The notes beneath the pieces are model-generated. The model searched no databases. It was not told the origin of the DNA and saw nothing but the letters and a program-made list of their open reading frames with translations. This document shows, one piece after another, positions 46,399 to 56,549 of a stretch of 64,000 nucleotides of DNA. The translations under genes and the position numbers were made by a program. Numbering within the stretch: position 1 is the first letter of the stretch; each line of letters begins with the position of its first letter. Origin of the DNA: MWEH01 sp964392385. Its GTDB lineage: Bacteria > Bacillota > Clostridia > Christensenellales > DTU072. Where the stretch lies: contig CAYMPR010000001.1 in NCBI GenBank assembly GCA_964392385.1, positions 44,678 through 108,677 on the forward strand. The letters run 5' to 3'.

Positions 46399-47515
46399 AT
46401 TTTTTATACTCCAAGTATTGCTTTAAAAATATTTCTTTAAAAATATTGATTTCCTCAATAGTGTTTTCACAAGAGAAACTAAGTCGTATTACCCCTTCCG
46501 CAAGTTTACCTGTCAATCCTAGTGCCGATGCAGTGCGTTTAGTTTTCTTATTTGAAGAACAAGCACTACCAGTCCCAATCAAAATGTCATAATTTTCTAA
46601 AATATGCTGCATTACCTCGCCTCTAATATATTTTGAAGTGAAGGTTACAATATAAGGTGAGCCCCAATTGGTAGAAATCAGATTAATTCCCTCAATTGAA
46701 TTTAAGTAACAAAATAAATCTTGTGAAATAAGTGAAATTTTCGCAAAGTTATCTTCAAGGTGAATTTGTTTTTCCAATATAGCTTCTTTTAGCGAAACTA
46801 TACCTGCAACATTTTCTGTTGATGGGCGAAGGTTAAACTCTTGGCCACCGCCAAATAGAATAGGATTAACAATAATATTATTCTTAATAAACAAAGCTCC
46901 ACAACCTTTTGCCCCGCCAATTTTATGAGCACTAAATGAATATAAATCAACGCCCAAATCATTTAAATCCACATTAATTTTACCAACAGCTTGAACTCCA
47001 TCGGAATGAAAAATTATAGAGTTTGAAACGGACTTTGCGAGTTGAACTAATTTTTTTATGTCATTAATTGTACCAGTTTCATTATTAACATGAATAATTG
47101 AAATTAACGAGATATTTTTGTCTAATAATTCGATGTATTTTTCTAATATAATTTTCCCGCTAGAATCAACTGGGCATACAATAACTTCAAATCCCCTTTT
47201 CTTTAATTCAAGACTTGTTTCAAAAATAGCACTGTGTTCAAGCGCGGAAATAAGAATTTTTGAGCCAGGCTTTTTTTTTGCGCCTATTAAAGAAGTAACA
47301 TCACTTTCCGTGCCACTTGAGGTGAATATAATTTTACCTTCGCCTTTTAGTGTTTTTAATATTTCATCTCTACAATTGTTTATTAACGATTTTATCCTCA
47401 CTGCTTGTTTGTATGTTGAAGATGGATTGAAATAATCAATCTGGGAAAAATCACGATATATTTCTAATGTTTTATTGCTACATTTAGTTGTTGCTGCATT
47501 GTCTAAATATATCAT
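46388..47515 (-). CDS. cysteine desulfurase, NifS/IscS family (NifZ-like ThiI partner)
   Basis: 375 aa PLP enzyme; Cys to Ala, passing sulfur as a persulfide. IYLDNAATTKCS, HSDGVQAVGKINVD, PLP lysine in SFSAHKIGGAKGCG, and the active Cys in TGSACSSNKK. Its tight coupling with thiI suggests tRNA thiolation rather than general Fe-S assembly. It begins 4 nt inside the mutS2 end. Confidence 0.9.
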   Translation of the reverse strand: MIYLDNAATTKCSNKTLEIYRDFSQIDYFNPSSTYKQAVRIKSLINNCRDEILKTLKGEGKIIFTSSGTESDVTSLIGAKKKPGSKILISALEHSAIFETSLELKKRGFEVIVCPVDSSGKIILEKYIELLDKNISLISIIHVNNETGTINDIKKLVQLAKSVSNSIIFHSDGVQAVGKINVDLNDLGVDLYSFSAHKIGGAKGCGALFIKNNIIVNPILFGGGQEFNLRPSTENVAGIVSLKEAILEKQIHLEDNFAKISLISQDLFCYLNSIEGINLISTNWGSPYIVTFTSKYIRGEVMQHILENYDILIGTGSACSSNKKTKRTASALGLTGKLAEGVIRLSFSCENTIEEINIFKEIFLKQYLEYKKYAN

Positions 47516-49884
47516 TTTTTTAAAGTAACAATAGTTACTCCCATTCCTCCCTCAAAATAATCACCTTCTCTAAACGACTTTACAAATGTAGATGATTTTA
47601 AAAAAGCACGTAAGCCTTCTTTTAATTTACCCGTTCCCATACCATGAATTATTTTAATTTTGTCAATTGAAGAAAGTATAGCTTTATTTAAATAAATATC
47701 TAATTCATAAGATGCATCCATTACACTTTTCCCAATAAGGTTAATTTCGGGGCTAAAAGAGTTATTAATTAAATTTTTATTAGTTTTTATTGGTTGTATT
47801 TTTTCAACTTTAGGTAATATTATAGGGATTAAATTTTCTTTTTTTATAATACTTTTTATGTTCCCTATTAATACTTCAGCAGTTTCTGATTTTTCATTAA
47901 TATTTACTATTGTACCAACAACATTTAGAGGATTTACATTTACACTCATCCCTATACTTAAATTAGTATTTGTGTCAATTTGATAATCGATAGTATTAAT
48001 TTCTGGTTTTGATGCATTCAAATTGATTATTTCTTTTTTAAGTTTATGAGCAAGTAATAAGGACTGGTTATCAGCTTCTTTAATTAATTCCTTCATCTGT
48101 TGTATGATTATCTCAGCTTCATTTACTGATTTATTAAGTAATTTATTTGTTTCTAATTCAGCATTTTCCGTTAATTGCTGACGGCGTTTTTGTAATCTTT
48201 CAAGCTCTAAAGAAGACAAAACATTTTTGTTTTCTATCTCTTTAAGCATTAATTGAATCTTATCCTCATTATTTCTTGCAGTTCTGCGTGACTCCTCGAG
48301 AGATCTTATAAGTTGTTCAATATGTTTTTCGTCTCTATCCAATCCATCCCTTGCAGTATCAATAATAGAACTATTTAGCCCCATATTTTTTGCTATTTCT
48401 ATTGCATTCGATCTTCCAGGCGTGCCTATTATCAATTTATAAGTTGGCATAAATGATATTGGATCAAAATCCATGCTAGCATTTTCAATTTCGTCAGAAA
48501 TTATTGCAAACTCTTTTAGTTCATTATAATGTGTTGTAATTATTGCACAAGAATTTTTTTCGATTATAAATTTTAAAATAGCGACAGCTAAGCTTGCGCC
48601 TTCTGTAGGATCTGTGCCTGCTCCAAGTTCATCAAGTAAAATAAGTGAATTAGAAGTAATTGTATCAGTTATAAATTTTATGTTTTTTATATGAGAAGAA
48701 AAAGTTGACAAACTTTGTTCGATACTTTGCTCGTCCCCTATATCACAGAAAATATCGTCATACATGGAAATCTTTGCTGATATTGCAGGTACATATAGAC
48801 CAGAAAGAGCCATAATTTCAAGTAACCCGACAAGCTTTAATACTACAGTTTTTCCTCCAGTATTTGGACCTGTTACCAATAATATTTTATATGTATCTCC
48901 AAGTGAAACCGTTGTTGGAATTACGATATTATTATCAATTAGCGGGTGTCTAGCTTGTACTAAATTAATTATGCCAAATTCATTAATAGTAGGTTTTACC
49001 GCTTTCGTGCTATATGCATAATATGATTTTGCAAAAATAACATCTAAATCAGTCAAAATCTCAAAATTATCTTTTATATTAGGTGTAAGAATTGAAACTT
49101 TTAGGGTAAGATCTTTTAAAATCCTTTCAATTTCAATTTTTTCTTCTAAAATTAAAGACTTAATTTCATTATTTAACTCAACTATAGCCATAGGTTCAAC
49201 ATACAATGTTTGACCACTTGAGCTCTGATCATGGATTAATCCTGGCATCAGTCCCTTAAATTCAGCTTTAACAGGGACAACAAATCTATCATTTCGTATG
49301 GTAATAATTGAGTCTTGAATAATTTTCGAGTATTCTGATGAAGTGATATAATTATCCAGCTTTTTTCTAATTTGCTCTCCAGTAATTTTGATTTTTCTTC
49401 TTATATCTTTGAGTTTATTAGAAGCATTATCACTAATTTCAGTGTCTGATAAAATAGCGTTATCGATTTCTACTACTATAGAATCAGAAATAGTAATTTT
49501 TTTTGCTTTATTGCGAATAATTATTACTTTATCATCTTTAATATTGTTAATTAACTCTTTGATTTTTTTTGAATTCTTTTGAAAACGTGAAATTTTAATT
49601 AAATCGATATTAGTTAATGTTGATTGAACGCTTGCCCTAAAAAGAACATCAGAGATATCATCAAAGGAAAGAGGAACTCCAGTTCCACATTTTTTTGCAA
49701 TAATAAAAGCCTCTTCGACTTCATCTAAAGATAATTGAACATCTATTAAGCTAGTTAGAGGTCTAATTTTTAATATTAGGTTCTTGCCTGAAACAGAGGA
49801 AGCGTTTTTTGATAAAGCTTCTAATATTTTTTGAAATTCTAAAGATTTAAGGGTTTTCTCATTCATTTTATCGTAACTTAGCAT
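47512..49884 (-). CDS. mutS2: MutS2 with C-terminal Smr nuclease domain
   Basis: 790 aa. ABC ATPase part with VTGPNTGGKTVVLKLVG (Walker A), LLDELGAGTDPTEGASLAVA (Walker B) and TTHYNEL; coiled coil about 520-620; KOW-like part about 655-695; Smr domain at about 715-790 with INLIGKSVMDA and IIHGMGTGKLKEGLR. No mismatch-recognition domain. MutS2 acts on recombination intermediates and, in Bacillus, on collided ribosomes. Overlaps pheT by 17 nt. Confidence 0.94.
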   Translation of the reverse strand: MLSYDKMNEKTLKSLEFQKILEALSKNASSVSGKNLILKIRPLTSLIDVQLSLDEVEEAFIIAKKCGTGVPLSFDDISDVLFRASVQSTLTNIDLIKISRFQKNSKKIKELINNIKDDKVIIIRNKAKKITISDSIVVEIDNAILSDTEISDNASNKLKDIRRKIKITGEQIRKKLDNYITSSEYSKIIQDSIITIRNDRFVVPVKAEFKGLMPGLIHDQSSSGQTLYVEPMAIVELNNEIKSLILEEKIEIERILKDLTLKVSILTPNIKDNFEILTDLDVIFAKSYYAYSTKAVKPTINEFGIINLVQARHPLIDNNIVIPTTVSLGDTYKILLVTGPNTGGKTVVLKLVGLLEIMALSGLYVPAISAKISMYDDIFCDIGDEQSIEQSLSTFSSHIKNIKFITDTITSNSLILLDELGAGTDPTEGASLAVAILKFIIEKNSCAIITTHYNELKEFAIISDEIENASMDFDPISFMPTYKLIIGTPGRSNAIEIAKNMGLNSSIIDTARDGLDRDEKHIEQLIRSLEESRRTARNNEDKIQLMLKEIENKNVLSSLELERLQKRRQQLTENAELETNKLLNKSVNEAEIIIQQMKELIKEADNQSLLLAHKLKKEIINLNASKPEINTIDYQIDTNTNLSIGMSVNVNPLNVVGTIVNINEKSETAEVLIGNIKSIIKKENLIPIILPKVEKIQPIKTNKNLINNSFSPEINLIGKSVMDASYELDIYLNKAILSSIDKIKIIHGMGTGKLKEGLRAFLKSSTFVKSFREGDYFEGGMGVTIVTLKK

Positions 49885-52249
49885 TAAATTTAGAGCTTAA
49901 TGAGGAGACTATATTGTTAATTTCATTATTAATTTCAGCATCGGTTAAAGTATGCGTCATACTTTGAAATCTTAAATTAATTGCTACGCTTTTTTCATTT
50001 TGCCCTATTTGTGAACCAGTATATATATCAAAAATAAATGCTTTGAGAAAAATCTCGGTTGATGAATTGGAAATTTCCGTAAGTATATCATTTGCTAAAG
50101 TTTCAAGAGGCACAATTATGGCTATATCTCTATCTGAAGCTTGATATTTGGAAATTGGTTTAAAACCAGAATAATCTTGGCCGATATTAAGTATATAATC
50201 CAAGTCGATTTCAGCAATTAAAACTTTTGTATTAATATCAAACTTTTCAGCAATAGAGGTTTTTAATTCACCTATAAAACCAAAGGATTTATTATTTAAT
50301 AGATCAAAAATTCGTGCATTTCTATATGGATGTAAATAGCTAATTGAAGAAGGTAAATATGAAGCATTAATACGATTCACATAGAGTAGATTTTCTATAA
50401 TATTTTTAAATTCAAAAAAATCAATACCAATTGAGGCTATGCATAGAGAAGATGTCTCTAAAGGTAAGGTTGTTAGCTGTTCTTCTTCGGTATTATAAAC
50501 ATTTGCAATCTCAAAAAGTGATACTTTTTTATTCCCTCTTTGATAATTTTTAGAAATTATTTTTAGCAAACTATATACTAATGATTGTCGCATTATAGAA
50601 TAATCTTCGCTTAAAGGATTTAAGATTTTAATTGGCTTGATTTTTGAATCAACAGGTAAGGATAATATTCCGGATGATTTAGGGGATATAAATGAATAGG
50701 TGACTATTTCGCTACATCCAGAGCCAACTAATGTGTCTTTAATTTTATCAATCTTTTTTTGTTTTCCACCTTTTTGGCCAAGAATTAAACTACCAGCTTT
50801 TTTATTCTCAACAAAATTAAAAGCTTCGTATCCAGTGATTCGAATAAGCTCTTCAGCAATATCGTTTACTCCAAAAATATCTTCACGCCATCTCGGCACA
50901 ATGCATTCAAAGTGGTCAACATCATATTCAATAATAAATCCAAGTGATTTTAAAATTCTTAAAATTTCAGAATCTTTAATATTGACACCTAATATTTTCT
51001 TTATTTGTTCAGATGTAAAAAGAATTTTTTTATTTTCTATTTTTTGAGCAATCGAATCAATTGCACCTTCAATTTTGCCCCAATTGTATTTTCGTATTAA
51101 ATCAAGTAAAAAATTCATTCCAATTTCTTGCGAATATAGATCTACTCCTTTTTCAAATCTAAAAGAGCTATCCGAATGAAGATTTAATATTTTTGCTGTT
51201 GCCCTAATATTTTCTCTAGCGAATGTAGCACTTTCGAAAACAACAGAAGTTGTTTGCTTAGAAACTGAACTATATAGCCCACCCATTATCCCTGCTATCG
51301 CCATGGGTTTATCGTTATCGCAAATAAGAAGCATTTCTTGATTTAATGAATATGTTTTTCCATCCAATGCTAGTATTGATTCATTTTCTCTGCCCCTTCT
51401 AACAATAATTTGGTTATTAGAAATTTTATTAAAATCAAACGCATGCATAGGTTGTCCTATTGATATTAAAGTATAATTTGTTAAATCTACTATATTATTA
51501 ATTGGCCTAATACCAACACTTTTTAATCTTTGCTTAATTAAAAATGGGCTATCGGAAATAGTAATATTCTTAACTAAACAACCTATATATCTTTTGCATA
51601 AATCAGGGGCATGGTTATCAATTGACAATGATGTATTAACTTTAGGAAGATTAGTACTAGGTTTATAACGTAATTGTTGTCCTGTGATAGCCGCAATTTC
51701 ACGGGCAATTCCTAAAATACTATTTGCATCAGTTCTGTTTGCAGTTATAGAGATATCGAAGACAATATCAGTATTTCCAAGAAAATCATTAATATTAATT
51801 CCCACACTTGTACTATCATCAAAAACTAATACACTGCTAGTATCAGCATAAGGATAATCAGTATTATCTAATCCTAGGTCATCAAGCCCACAAAACATTC
51901 CATCAGAATTAATACCTTTGATATCACCTCTAAAAATCTTTTTACCATTATGTAAAATAGCACCATCTAGAGCAACTGCAACAATATTGCCGGGTTTAAG
52001 TTTAATATCGTTTGTAACAATATTATAAAGACTGTTTTGAAATGATAAAATTGAGCAAACAAATAATTTATTTGTGTCTGGATGATTTTTAATAGTAATA
52101 ATTTTAGCAGTAAAAACATTAATAATTTTTTTCGATTGATCAATAATTTGTTCAACTTCAAATCCACAGGACACTAACAGGCCCTGAATTTTAAGAGGAT
52201 CAAGATCTACATTTACATAATCTTTAAGCCAACTAATGGGTACTAACAT
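49868..52249 (-). CDS. pheT: phenylalanyl-tRNA synthetase beta subunit
   Basis: 793 aa. N-terminal anticodon-like OB tRNA-binding module (about 40-150, VFTAKIITIKNHPDTNKL), B3/B4 editing domain (AHDF-like MHAFDFNKI), B5, catalytic-like core and C-terminal FDX-ACB (about 705-793, ISKYQASDRDIAIIVP). Forms the alpha2-beta2 enzyme with PheS, encoded 14 nt upstream. TTAGGAGATAAT precedes ATG 52249. Confidence 0.95.
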   Translation of the reverse strand: MLVPISWLKDYVNVDLDPLKIQGLLVSCGFEVEQIIDQSKKIINVFTAKIITIKNHPDTNKLFVCSILSFQNSLYNIVTNDIKLKPGNIVAVALDGAILHNGKKIFRGDIKGINSDGMFCGLDDLGLDNTDYPYADTSSVLVFDDSTSVGININDFLGNTDIVFDISITANRTDANSILGIAREIAAITGQQLRYKPSTNLPKVNTSLSIDNHAPDLCKRYIGCLVKNITISDSPFLIKQRLKSVGIRPINNIVDLTNYTLISIGQPMHAFDFNKISNNQIIVRRGRENESILALDGKTYSLNQEMLLICDNDKPMAIAGIMGGLYSSVSKQTTSVVFESATFARENIRATAKILNLHSDSSFRFEKGVDLYSQEIGMNFLLDLIRKYNWGKIEGAIDSIAQKIENKKILFTSEQIKKILGVNIKDSEILRILKSLGFIIEYDVDHFECIVPRWREDIFGVNDIAEELIRITGYEAFNFVENKKAGSLILGQKGGKQKKIDKIKDTLVGSGCSEIVTYSFISPKSSGILSLPVDSKIKPIKILNPLSEDYSIMRQSLVYSLLKIISKNYQRGNKKVSLFEIANVYNTEEEQLTTLPLETSSLCIASIGIDFFEFKNIIENLLYVNRINASYLPSSISYLHPYRNARIFDLLNNKSFGFIGELKTSIAEKFDINTKVLIAEIDLDYILNIGQDYSGFKPISKYQASDRDIAIIVPLETLANDILTEISNSSTEIFLKAFIFDIYTGSQIGQNEKSVAINLRFQSMTHTLTDAEINNEINNIVSSLSSKFNAKLR

Positions 52250-52263
52250 ATTATCTCCTAATA

Positions 52264-53283
52264 TTATCTAAATTGCTCTAAATATCTAATGTCACCATCA
52301 AAAAGAATGCGCATGTCTGGTATGGAATACTTCACCATTGTGGCTCTTTCAATACCAATTCCAAATGCATAGCCACTATAAACATTCGGGTCTATACCAC
52401 AGTTACTTAAAACTATCGGATTAACAACCCCAGCACCTAGTAATTCCAACCAACCTGTACCTTTACATAAAGAGCAACCTTTTCCACCACAAATAGCACA
52501 GCTTAAATCTACCTCTACACTTGGTTCGGTAAACGGGAAATATGAAGGTCTGAATCTAACTTTAGTTGATGGTGTAAAAAATTTTTTTGCAAACAATTCT
52601 AAAACTAATTTAAGATCTAATAAGGACACATCCTTATCGACATATAAACCTTCTATTTGTTGAAACATAGGAGAATGGGTAGCATCATCATCAGGCCTAT
52701 ATACTTTTCCAGGGCAGATAATTCTAATCGGAGGTTTATTCTTTTCCATTATTCTAGCTTGGATGCCTGAAGTTTGAGTCCTAAGCATAATATCATTGGT
52801 AATATAGAAACTATCACTTGTGTCTCTTGCAGGATGATCAGAGGGAGTATTTAATAACTCAAAATTATATCTTGTACTTTCGATTTCAGGCCCCTCTTCA
52901 ACGGAAAAACCTAAACCAATAAAGATATCTACTATCTCATTTTTTACAAGGGTTAAAGGATGTAACGAACCACGTTTTTGTAGATTCGTTGATAAAGTTA
53001 CATCAAGAGCTTCTTCTTTTTCTCTTGCTAAAGTTTCAAAATTTATTAGAGATATGTTTTTTATGTTAATTGCTTCTTCAATAGAATCTTTTGCTTCATT
53101 TAAAAACTTGCCCAAAATAGATTTATTTTCTGGTGATAATTGTTTTAAATCTTTCATAAAAGAAGTTATTAGACCAGATCTTCCTATATACTTAATTTTA
53201 ACTTCCTGTAAAGTTGAACTTGAACTAGAATTTTCAATCTCTAATTTTGCTTCTTTGGTTAAGTTCTTAATCTTATCTTCCAT
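52264..53283 (-). CDS. pheS: phenylalanyl-tRNA synthetase alpha subunit
   Basis: 339 aa. Coiled-coil N-terminus (about 1-85), class II core with HPARDTSDSFYI, HSPMFQQIEGLYVDKDV (motif 2 region), the cysteine cluster CAICGGKGCSLCKGTGW, LELLGAGVV, and motif 3 GYAFGIGIERATMVKY. GAAGG lies before the ATG. Confidence 0.96.
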   Translation of the reverse strand: MEDKIKNLTKEAKLEIENSSSSSTLQEVKIKYIGRSGLITSFMKDLKQLSPENKSILGKFLNEAKDSIEEAINIKNISLINFETLAREKEEALDVTLSTNLQKRGSLHPLTLVKNEIVDIFIGLGFSVEEGPEIESTRYNFELLNTPSDHPARDTSDSFYITNDIMLRTQTSGIQARIMEKNKPPIRIICPGKVYRPDDDATHSPMFQQIEGLYVDKDVSLLDLKLVLELFAKKFFTPSTKVRFRPSYFPFTEPSVEVDLSCAICGGKGCSLCKGTGWLELLGAGVVNPIVLSNCGIDPNVYSGYAFGIGIERATMVKYSIPDMRILFDGDIRYLEQFR

Positions 53284-53318
53284 TAGTATACCTTCTTATA
53301 TTTTAATAAATAAGAATT

Positions 53319-53348
53319 ATTATAACACTCTAACAAGTATTATAACAA
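53319..53348 (-). promoter_or_regulatory. promoter of pheS-pheT-mutS2-cysteine desulfurase-thiI
   Basis: Minus strand TTGTTA (53343-53348), an 18-nt spacer ending TGT, and TATAAT (53319-53324), an extended -10. Leader of about 30 nt holding AAGAAGG before the ATG at 53283; too short for a T-box. Confidence 0.65.
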
Positions 53349-53458
53349 CTAAAGTTATCTAAATAATACTTAATTAATTATATATAACTATCAAAAATAT
53401 TCTCGAGTATTCCCAATTAAATTGATTTGTGGAATATAAATTGTAAAATATTGTAGTA

Positions 53459-55168
53459 TTAGGCTATTTTATTTATATTTGCCCAACTTCTGAGTTCTTT
53501 CGCACTTTCATATCCAGCGTTACTTGAAGAGTCGCTACCAGATATTCTCATGAGTTCATTTAAGACACCTTCTTCTTCAAGCTTTGATATTTCAGTTATT
53601 GTTTCTGCATCATAAATATTTTTTGTAATTAAAAAATTACTGTCTGCCATTGCTGCTATTTGTGCAAGATGTGTGACAACGATAGTTTGTCTACCTTTAG
53701 AAATATTATAAAGTTTTTTTGCAACAGTTTTTGCTGCGTTTCCAGAAATACCCGTGTCTATTTCATCAAAAACTTGAGTTTCAATATTCTCTAAATCTGC
53801 AGTAATATTTTTTAAAGCAAGCATTATACGACTCATTTCACCCCCACTTGCTACCTTTGATAATTCCTTTAAGGGTTCTCCAGCATTTAGACTAATCAAA
53901 AATTTAACACTATCAGCACCGTTTTTATTAAGATTATTAATTTGAATCGGATTATTTTCATCATATTTATTAATATCAATTTCAAAGGATGATTGCTTCA
54001 TGCCTAAATCTACGAGTTGTTGCACAATTGCTTTTGACATTTCTTTCCCAAACCTAACCCGACTATCATGAAGTTTTGTAGCAAAATCTATAACTTTTGA
54101 TGCATAAGCAACTTCTTGTAATTTTAGTTCTTTAAGATTGTCTTCGGAAGATAATAAAAACTCAAGTCTATTTTTAGATTTTTCAAGAAATAGACATATT
54201 TCTTGATCGGTTTTACCATATTTTTTCTTAATTTTTCTTATTAAATCTATTCTTGTTTCAATTTGAGGAAGTTGGTCTAAATCATATAGATTATTAGCAA
54301 TCCTATCGCTTAAAGTATCTTTAATATCTCTAACTTCAATTAGTAAATTACTTAATCTTTCCACTATATCGGAATAAGAGTCATCGTATTTTATAATAAA
54401 ATTAATCTCTTTAATAATATTTAGAATGCTTGGTTCTATTCCCATAAAGTCATTGCCTTCAAGCAATAAAATTGCAGATGAAATAGAGTTTTTAATTCTT
54501 TCCATATTTTGAAGAATATTGCGTTGCTTTATTAGTAATTCTTCTTCATCGGTTGTAATATTTGCTTCCTCAATTTCTGCTATTTGATAATTTAATATAT
54601 CGGTCTCAATGCTTATGTCAGAGTCTTTGGGATAGCTTGATATTTTGGCTAGTATATCTTTATATTGTTCGAAAATCATAATAAAGGAGTTTTTAAGATC
54701 AGTTGTATGTTTGTTAAAATTATCTAATATTAAAATATGGTTTTGTTCATTAAGCAAAGATTGAGTTTGATGTTGTGAATGGACATCTACGAGTTTTGAG
54801 ACAATTGCTTTTAAACAATTAATTGTTACTAAGTTACCATTAATTCTGCAGTCGCTTCTACCTGATGAAGTCAATAATCTTCGAATAATAATGTTACCAT
54901 TATCAAAATCAATCCCTTGTTCCTCAAATAATTTACTTATGCTGTTAATATCATTTTCAATAATAAATAATGCTTGTACTAAAGCTGTATCTTCACCATA
55001 TCGAATTAATGATTTATCGGCCCTTTCGCCAAGGACAAAGTTAAGGCTATCAATTATAATGGATTTTCCGGCTCCAGTTTCGCCAGTTATGACGTTTAAA
55101 CCATTTCCAAAGTTAATTGTAATATCGCGAATTACCGCTACGTTTTTTACTATTAAGGAACTTAGCAT
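53459..55168 (-). CDS. recN: DNA repair protein RecN
   Basis: 569 aa SMC-like ATPase for double-strand-break repair. Walker A in ITGETGAGKSIIIDSLNFVLG, coiled coil about 150-360, signature KVASGGEMSRIMLALK and Walker B VFDEIDTGISG. The start lies one nt after the argR stop. Confidence 0.95.
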   Translation of the reverse strand: MLSSLIVKNVAVIRDITINFGNGLNVITGETGAGKSIIIDSLNFVLGERADKSLIRYGEDTALVQALFIIENDINSISKLFEEQGIDFDNGNIIIRRLLTSSGRSDCRINGNLVTINCLKAIVSKLVDVHSQHQTQSLLNEQNHILILDNFNKHTTDLKNSFIMIFEQYKDILAKISSYPKDSDISIETDILNYQIAEIEEANITTDEEELLIKQRNILQNMERIKNSISSAILLLEGNDFMGIEPSILNIIKEINFIIKYDDSYSDIVERLSNLLIEVRDIKDTLSDRIANNLYDLDQLPQIETRIDLIRKIKKKYGKTDQEICLFLEKSKNRLEFLLSSEDNLKELKLQEVAYASKVIDFATKLHDSRVRFGKEMSKAIVQQLVDLGMKQSSFEIDINKYDENNPIQINNLNKNGADSVKFLISLNAGEPLKELSKVASGGEMSRIMLALKNITADLENIETQVFDEIDTGISGNAAKTVAKKLYNISKGRQTIVVTHLAQIAAMADSNFLITKNIYDAETITEISKLEEEGVLNELMRISGSDSSSNAGYESAKELRSWANINKIA

Positions 55169-55169
55169 G

Positions 55170-55616
55170 TTATTCTCTAAATGATTCTAATATTTTAATT
55201 ACATTTTGTACTGAAGAGGCTTCTCTTACAGCTATCATTACAGTATCATCTCCTGCAATTGTTCCCACGATATCCGTTTCGCCCAACCTATCAACCAAAG
55301 CACAAGCTGAATTTGCAGCCCCGCTAAGAGTTTTTATGATAATTAAATTTCCAGTATAGTCAATTTTTATAACAGATTGATGAAATAATGTTTTTAGCTT
55401 TCTAAATCTTGGATCGACGGGTTTAATATAATGAGAAATACCACCAAGTTGTGATTTCTTTTTTATTAACCCCAACTCTTTAATATCTCTTGAAACTGTC
55501 GCTTGAGTAACCTCAAAACCTTCAGCTTTTAATAAATCTGTAAGTTGTTTCTGATTTTCCACAACCATTACATTAAGTAATTCAATTATCTTATCTTGTC
55601 GTTCTGATCTTGACAT
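55170..55616 (-). CDS. argR: arginine repressor ArgR
   Basis: 148 aa. Winged helix (SRSERQDKIIEL; VTQATVSRDIKELGL) and C-terminal hexamerisation/arginine-binding part with SGAANSACALVDRL and GTIAGDDTVMIAVR. TTAGGAG precedes it. argR-recN adjacency is conserved in Bacillota; arginine genes are not in this window. Confidence 0.94.
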   Translation of the reverse strand: MSRSERQDKIIELLNVMVVENQKQLTDLLKAEGFEVTQATVSRDIKELGLIKKKSQLGGISHYIKPVDPRFRKLKTLFHQSVIKIDYTGNLIIIKTLSGAANSACALVDRLGETDIVGTIAGDDTVMIAVREASSVQNVIKILESFRE

Positions 55617-55628
55617 AATATCTCCTAA

Positions 55629-56486
55629 TTATTCTATTTCTAAATCACTCCATTTACGCATTTTTAGGGACAATCTTTCGAAATAATTATAATCTTTTTT
55701 TCTTATAAAACTTGTGTACATTTCGGATTTAGTCACTTCAATTGAATCTCCATCTGCAAGATTAATTACATCCTCCCCATCAATATTTAAGTGAGCATAA
55801 GGCTCAGCATGGATTAATGAAACCCATATTTTAGCATTTGATTTTACAACCAGTGGTCTTGAATGAAGTGAATGAGCACATATTGGGGTAATAACTAGCG
55901 CCTGAACGTCTGGAGATACAATTGGGCCACCAGCAGAAATATTGTACGCTGTGGAGCCAGTTGGTGTAGAAATAATTACTCCATCGGAAGTGTATCTATC
56001 TACAAGCGCCCCATCGACCCTTACTTCGCATTTCATTGTTTTCGTCCTTGAACCGCGTGCTAAAACGACCTCGTTTAATGCATAAAACTTGTTTTCTTTG
56101 GATACAATCTCCAATAATTGTCTATTGTCAATTATTAAATTATTTTCAAAAAGACTTTTGATTTGAGCTTCTAAATTATAATTATCTTCTTCTGCTAAAA
56201 AACCTTTTGTACCTAAATTAATTGCATAAATCTTTGTTCCATATAGTGCACATTCTTTTGCTATTCGTAAAATAGTACCATCGCCACCTAAAACAATAAT
56301 AATTTCAGAATTTTGTGCAAGTGCATTTCTGCTAAAATAATCATCACAATCAAGAGATAAAACGCGAAGCTCCTCAGATAAATTAATCTTTAAATCTTTT
56401 ATGGGTTTTAATATGCTTAAAATAGCGGATGTAATTCTTCCACCAATATCTTTAGATAAATTAGCATATATACCGATATTCATCAT
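55629..56486 (-). CDS. nadK: NAD kinase
   Basis: 285 aa; makes NADP from NAD. LGGDGTILRIAKE (phosphate site) and STPTGSTAYNISAGGPIVSP. The first two codons are both ATG (56486 and 56483); a -10 box ends 6 nt before the first, with no ribosome site. A member of the OLE operon block. Confidence 0.94.
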   Translation of the reverse strand: MMNIGIYANLSKDIGGRITSAILSILKPIKDLKINLSEELRVLSLDCDDYFSRNALAQNSEIIIVLGGDGTILRIAKECALYGTKIYAINLGTKGFLAEEDNYNLEAQIKSLFENNLIIDNRQLLEIVSKENKFYALNEVVLARGSRTKTMKCEVRVDGALVDRYTSDGVIISTPTGSTAYNISAGGPIVSPDVQALVITPICAHSLHSRPLVVKSNAKIWVSLIHAEPYAHLNIDGEDVINLADGDSIEVTKSEMYTSFIRKKDYNYFERLSLKMRKWSDLEIE

Positions 56487-56492
56487 TTAATA

Positions 56493-56521
56493 ATTATATA
56501 TAGATAGTTTACAATAAACAA
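56493..56521 (-). promoter_or_regulatory. promoter of nadK-argR-recN, leaderless geometry
   Basis: Minus strand TTGTTT (56516-56521), 17-nt spacer, TATAAT (56493-56498), then TATTAA and ATGATG. It lies between oapA and nadK, so the last three genes can be made independently of the OLE part. Confidence 0.65.
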
Positions 56522-56549
56522 GCATATAGAAAAGGATTAAAAAATATTA

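Noticed and set aside
53284..53458. T-box leader for pheS-pheT
   Set aside because: The promoter lies only about 30 nt before the ATG, and no T-box sequence or specifier stem is seen.
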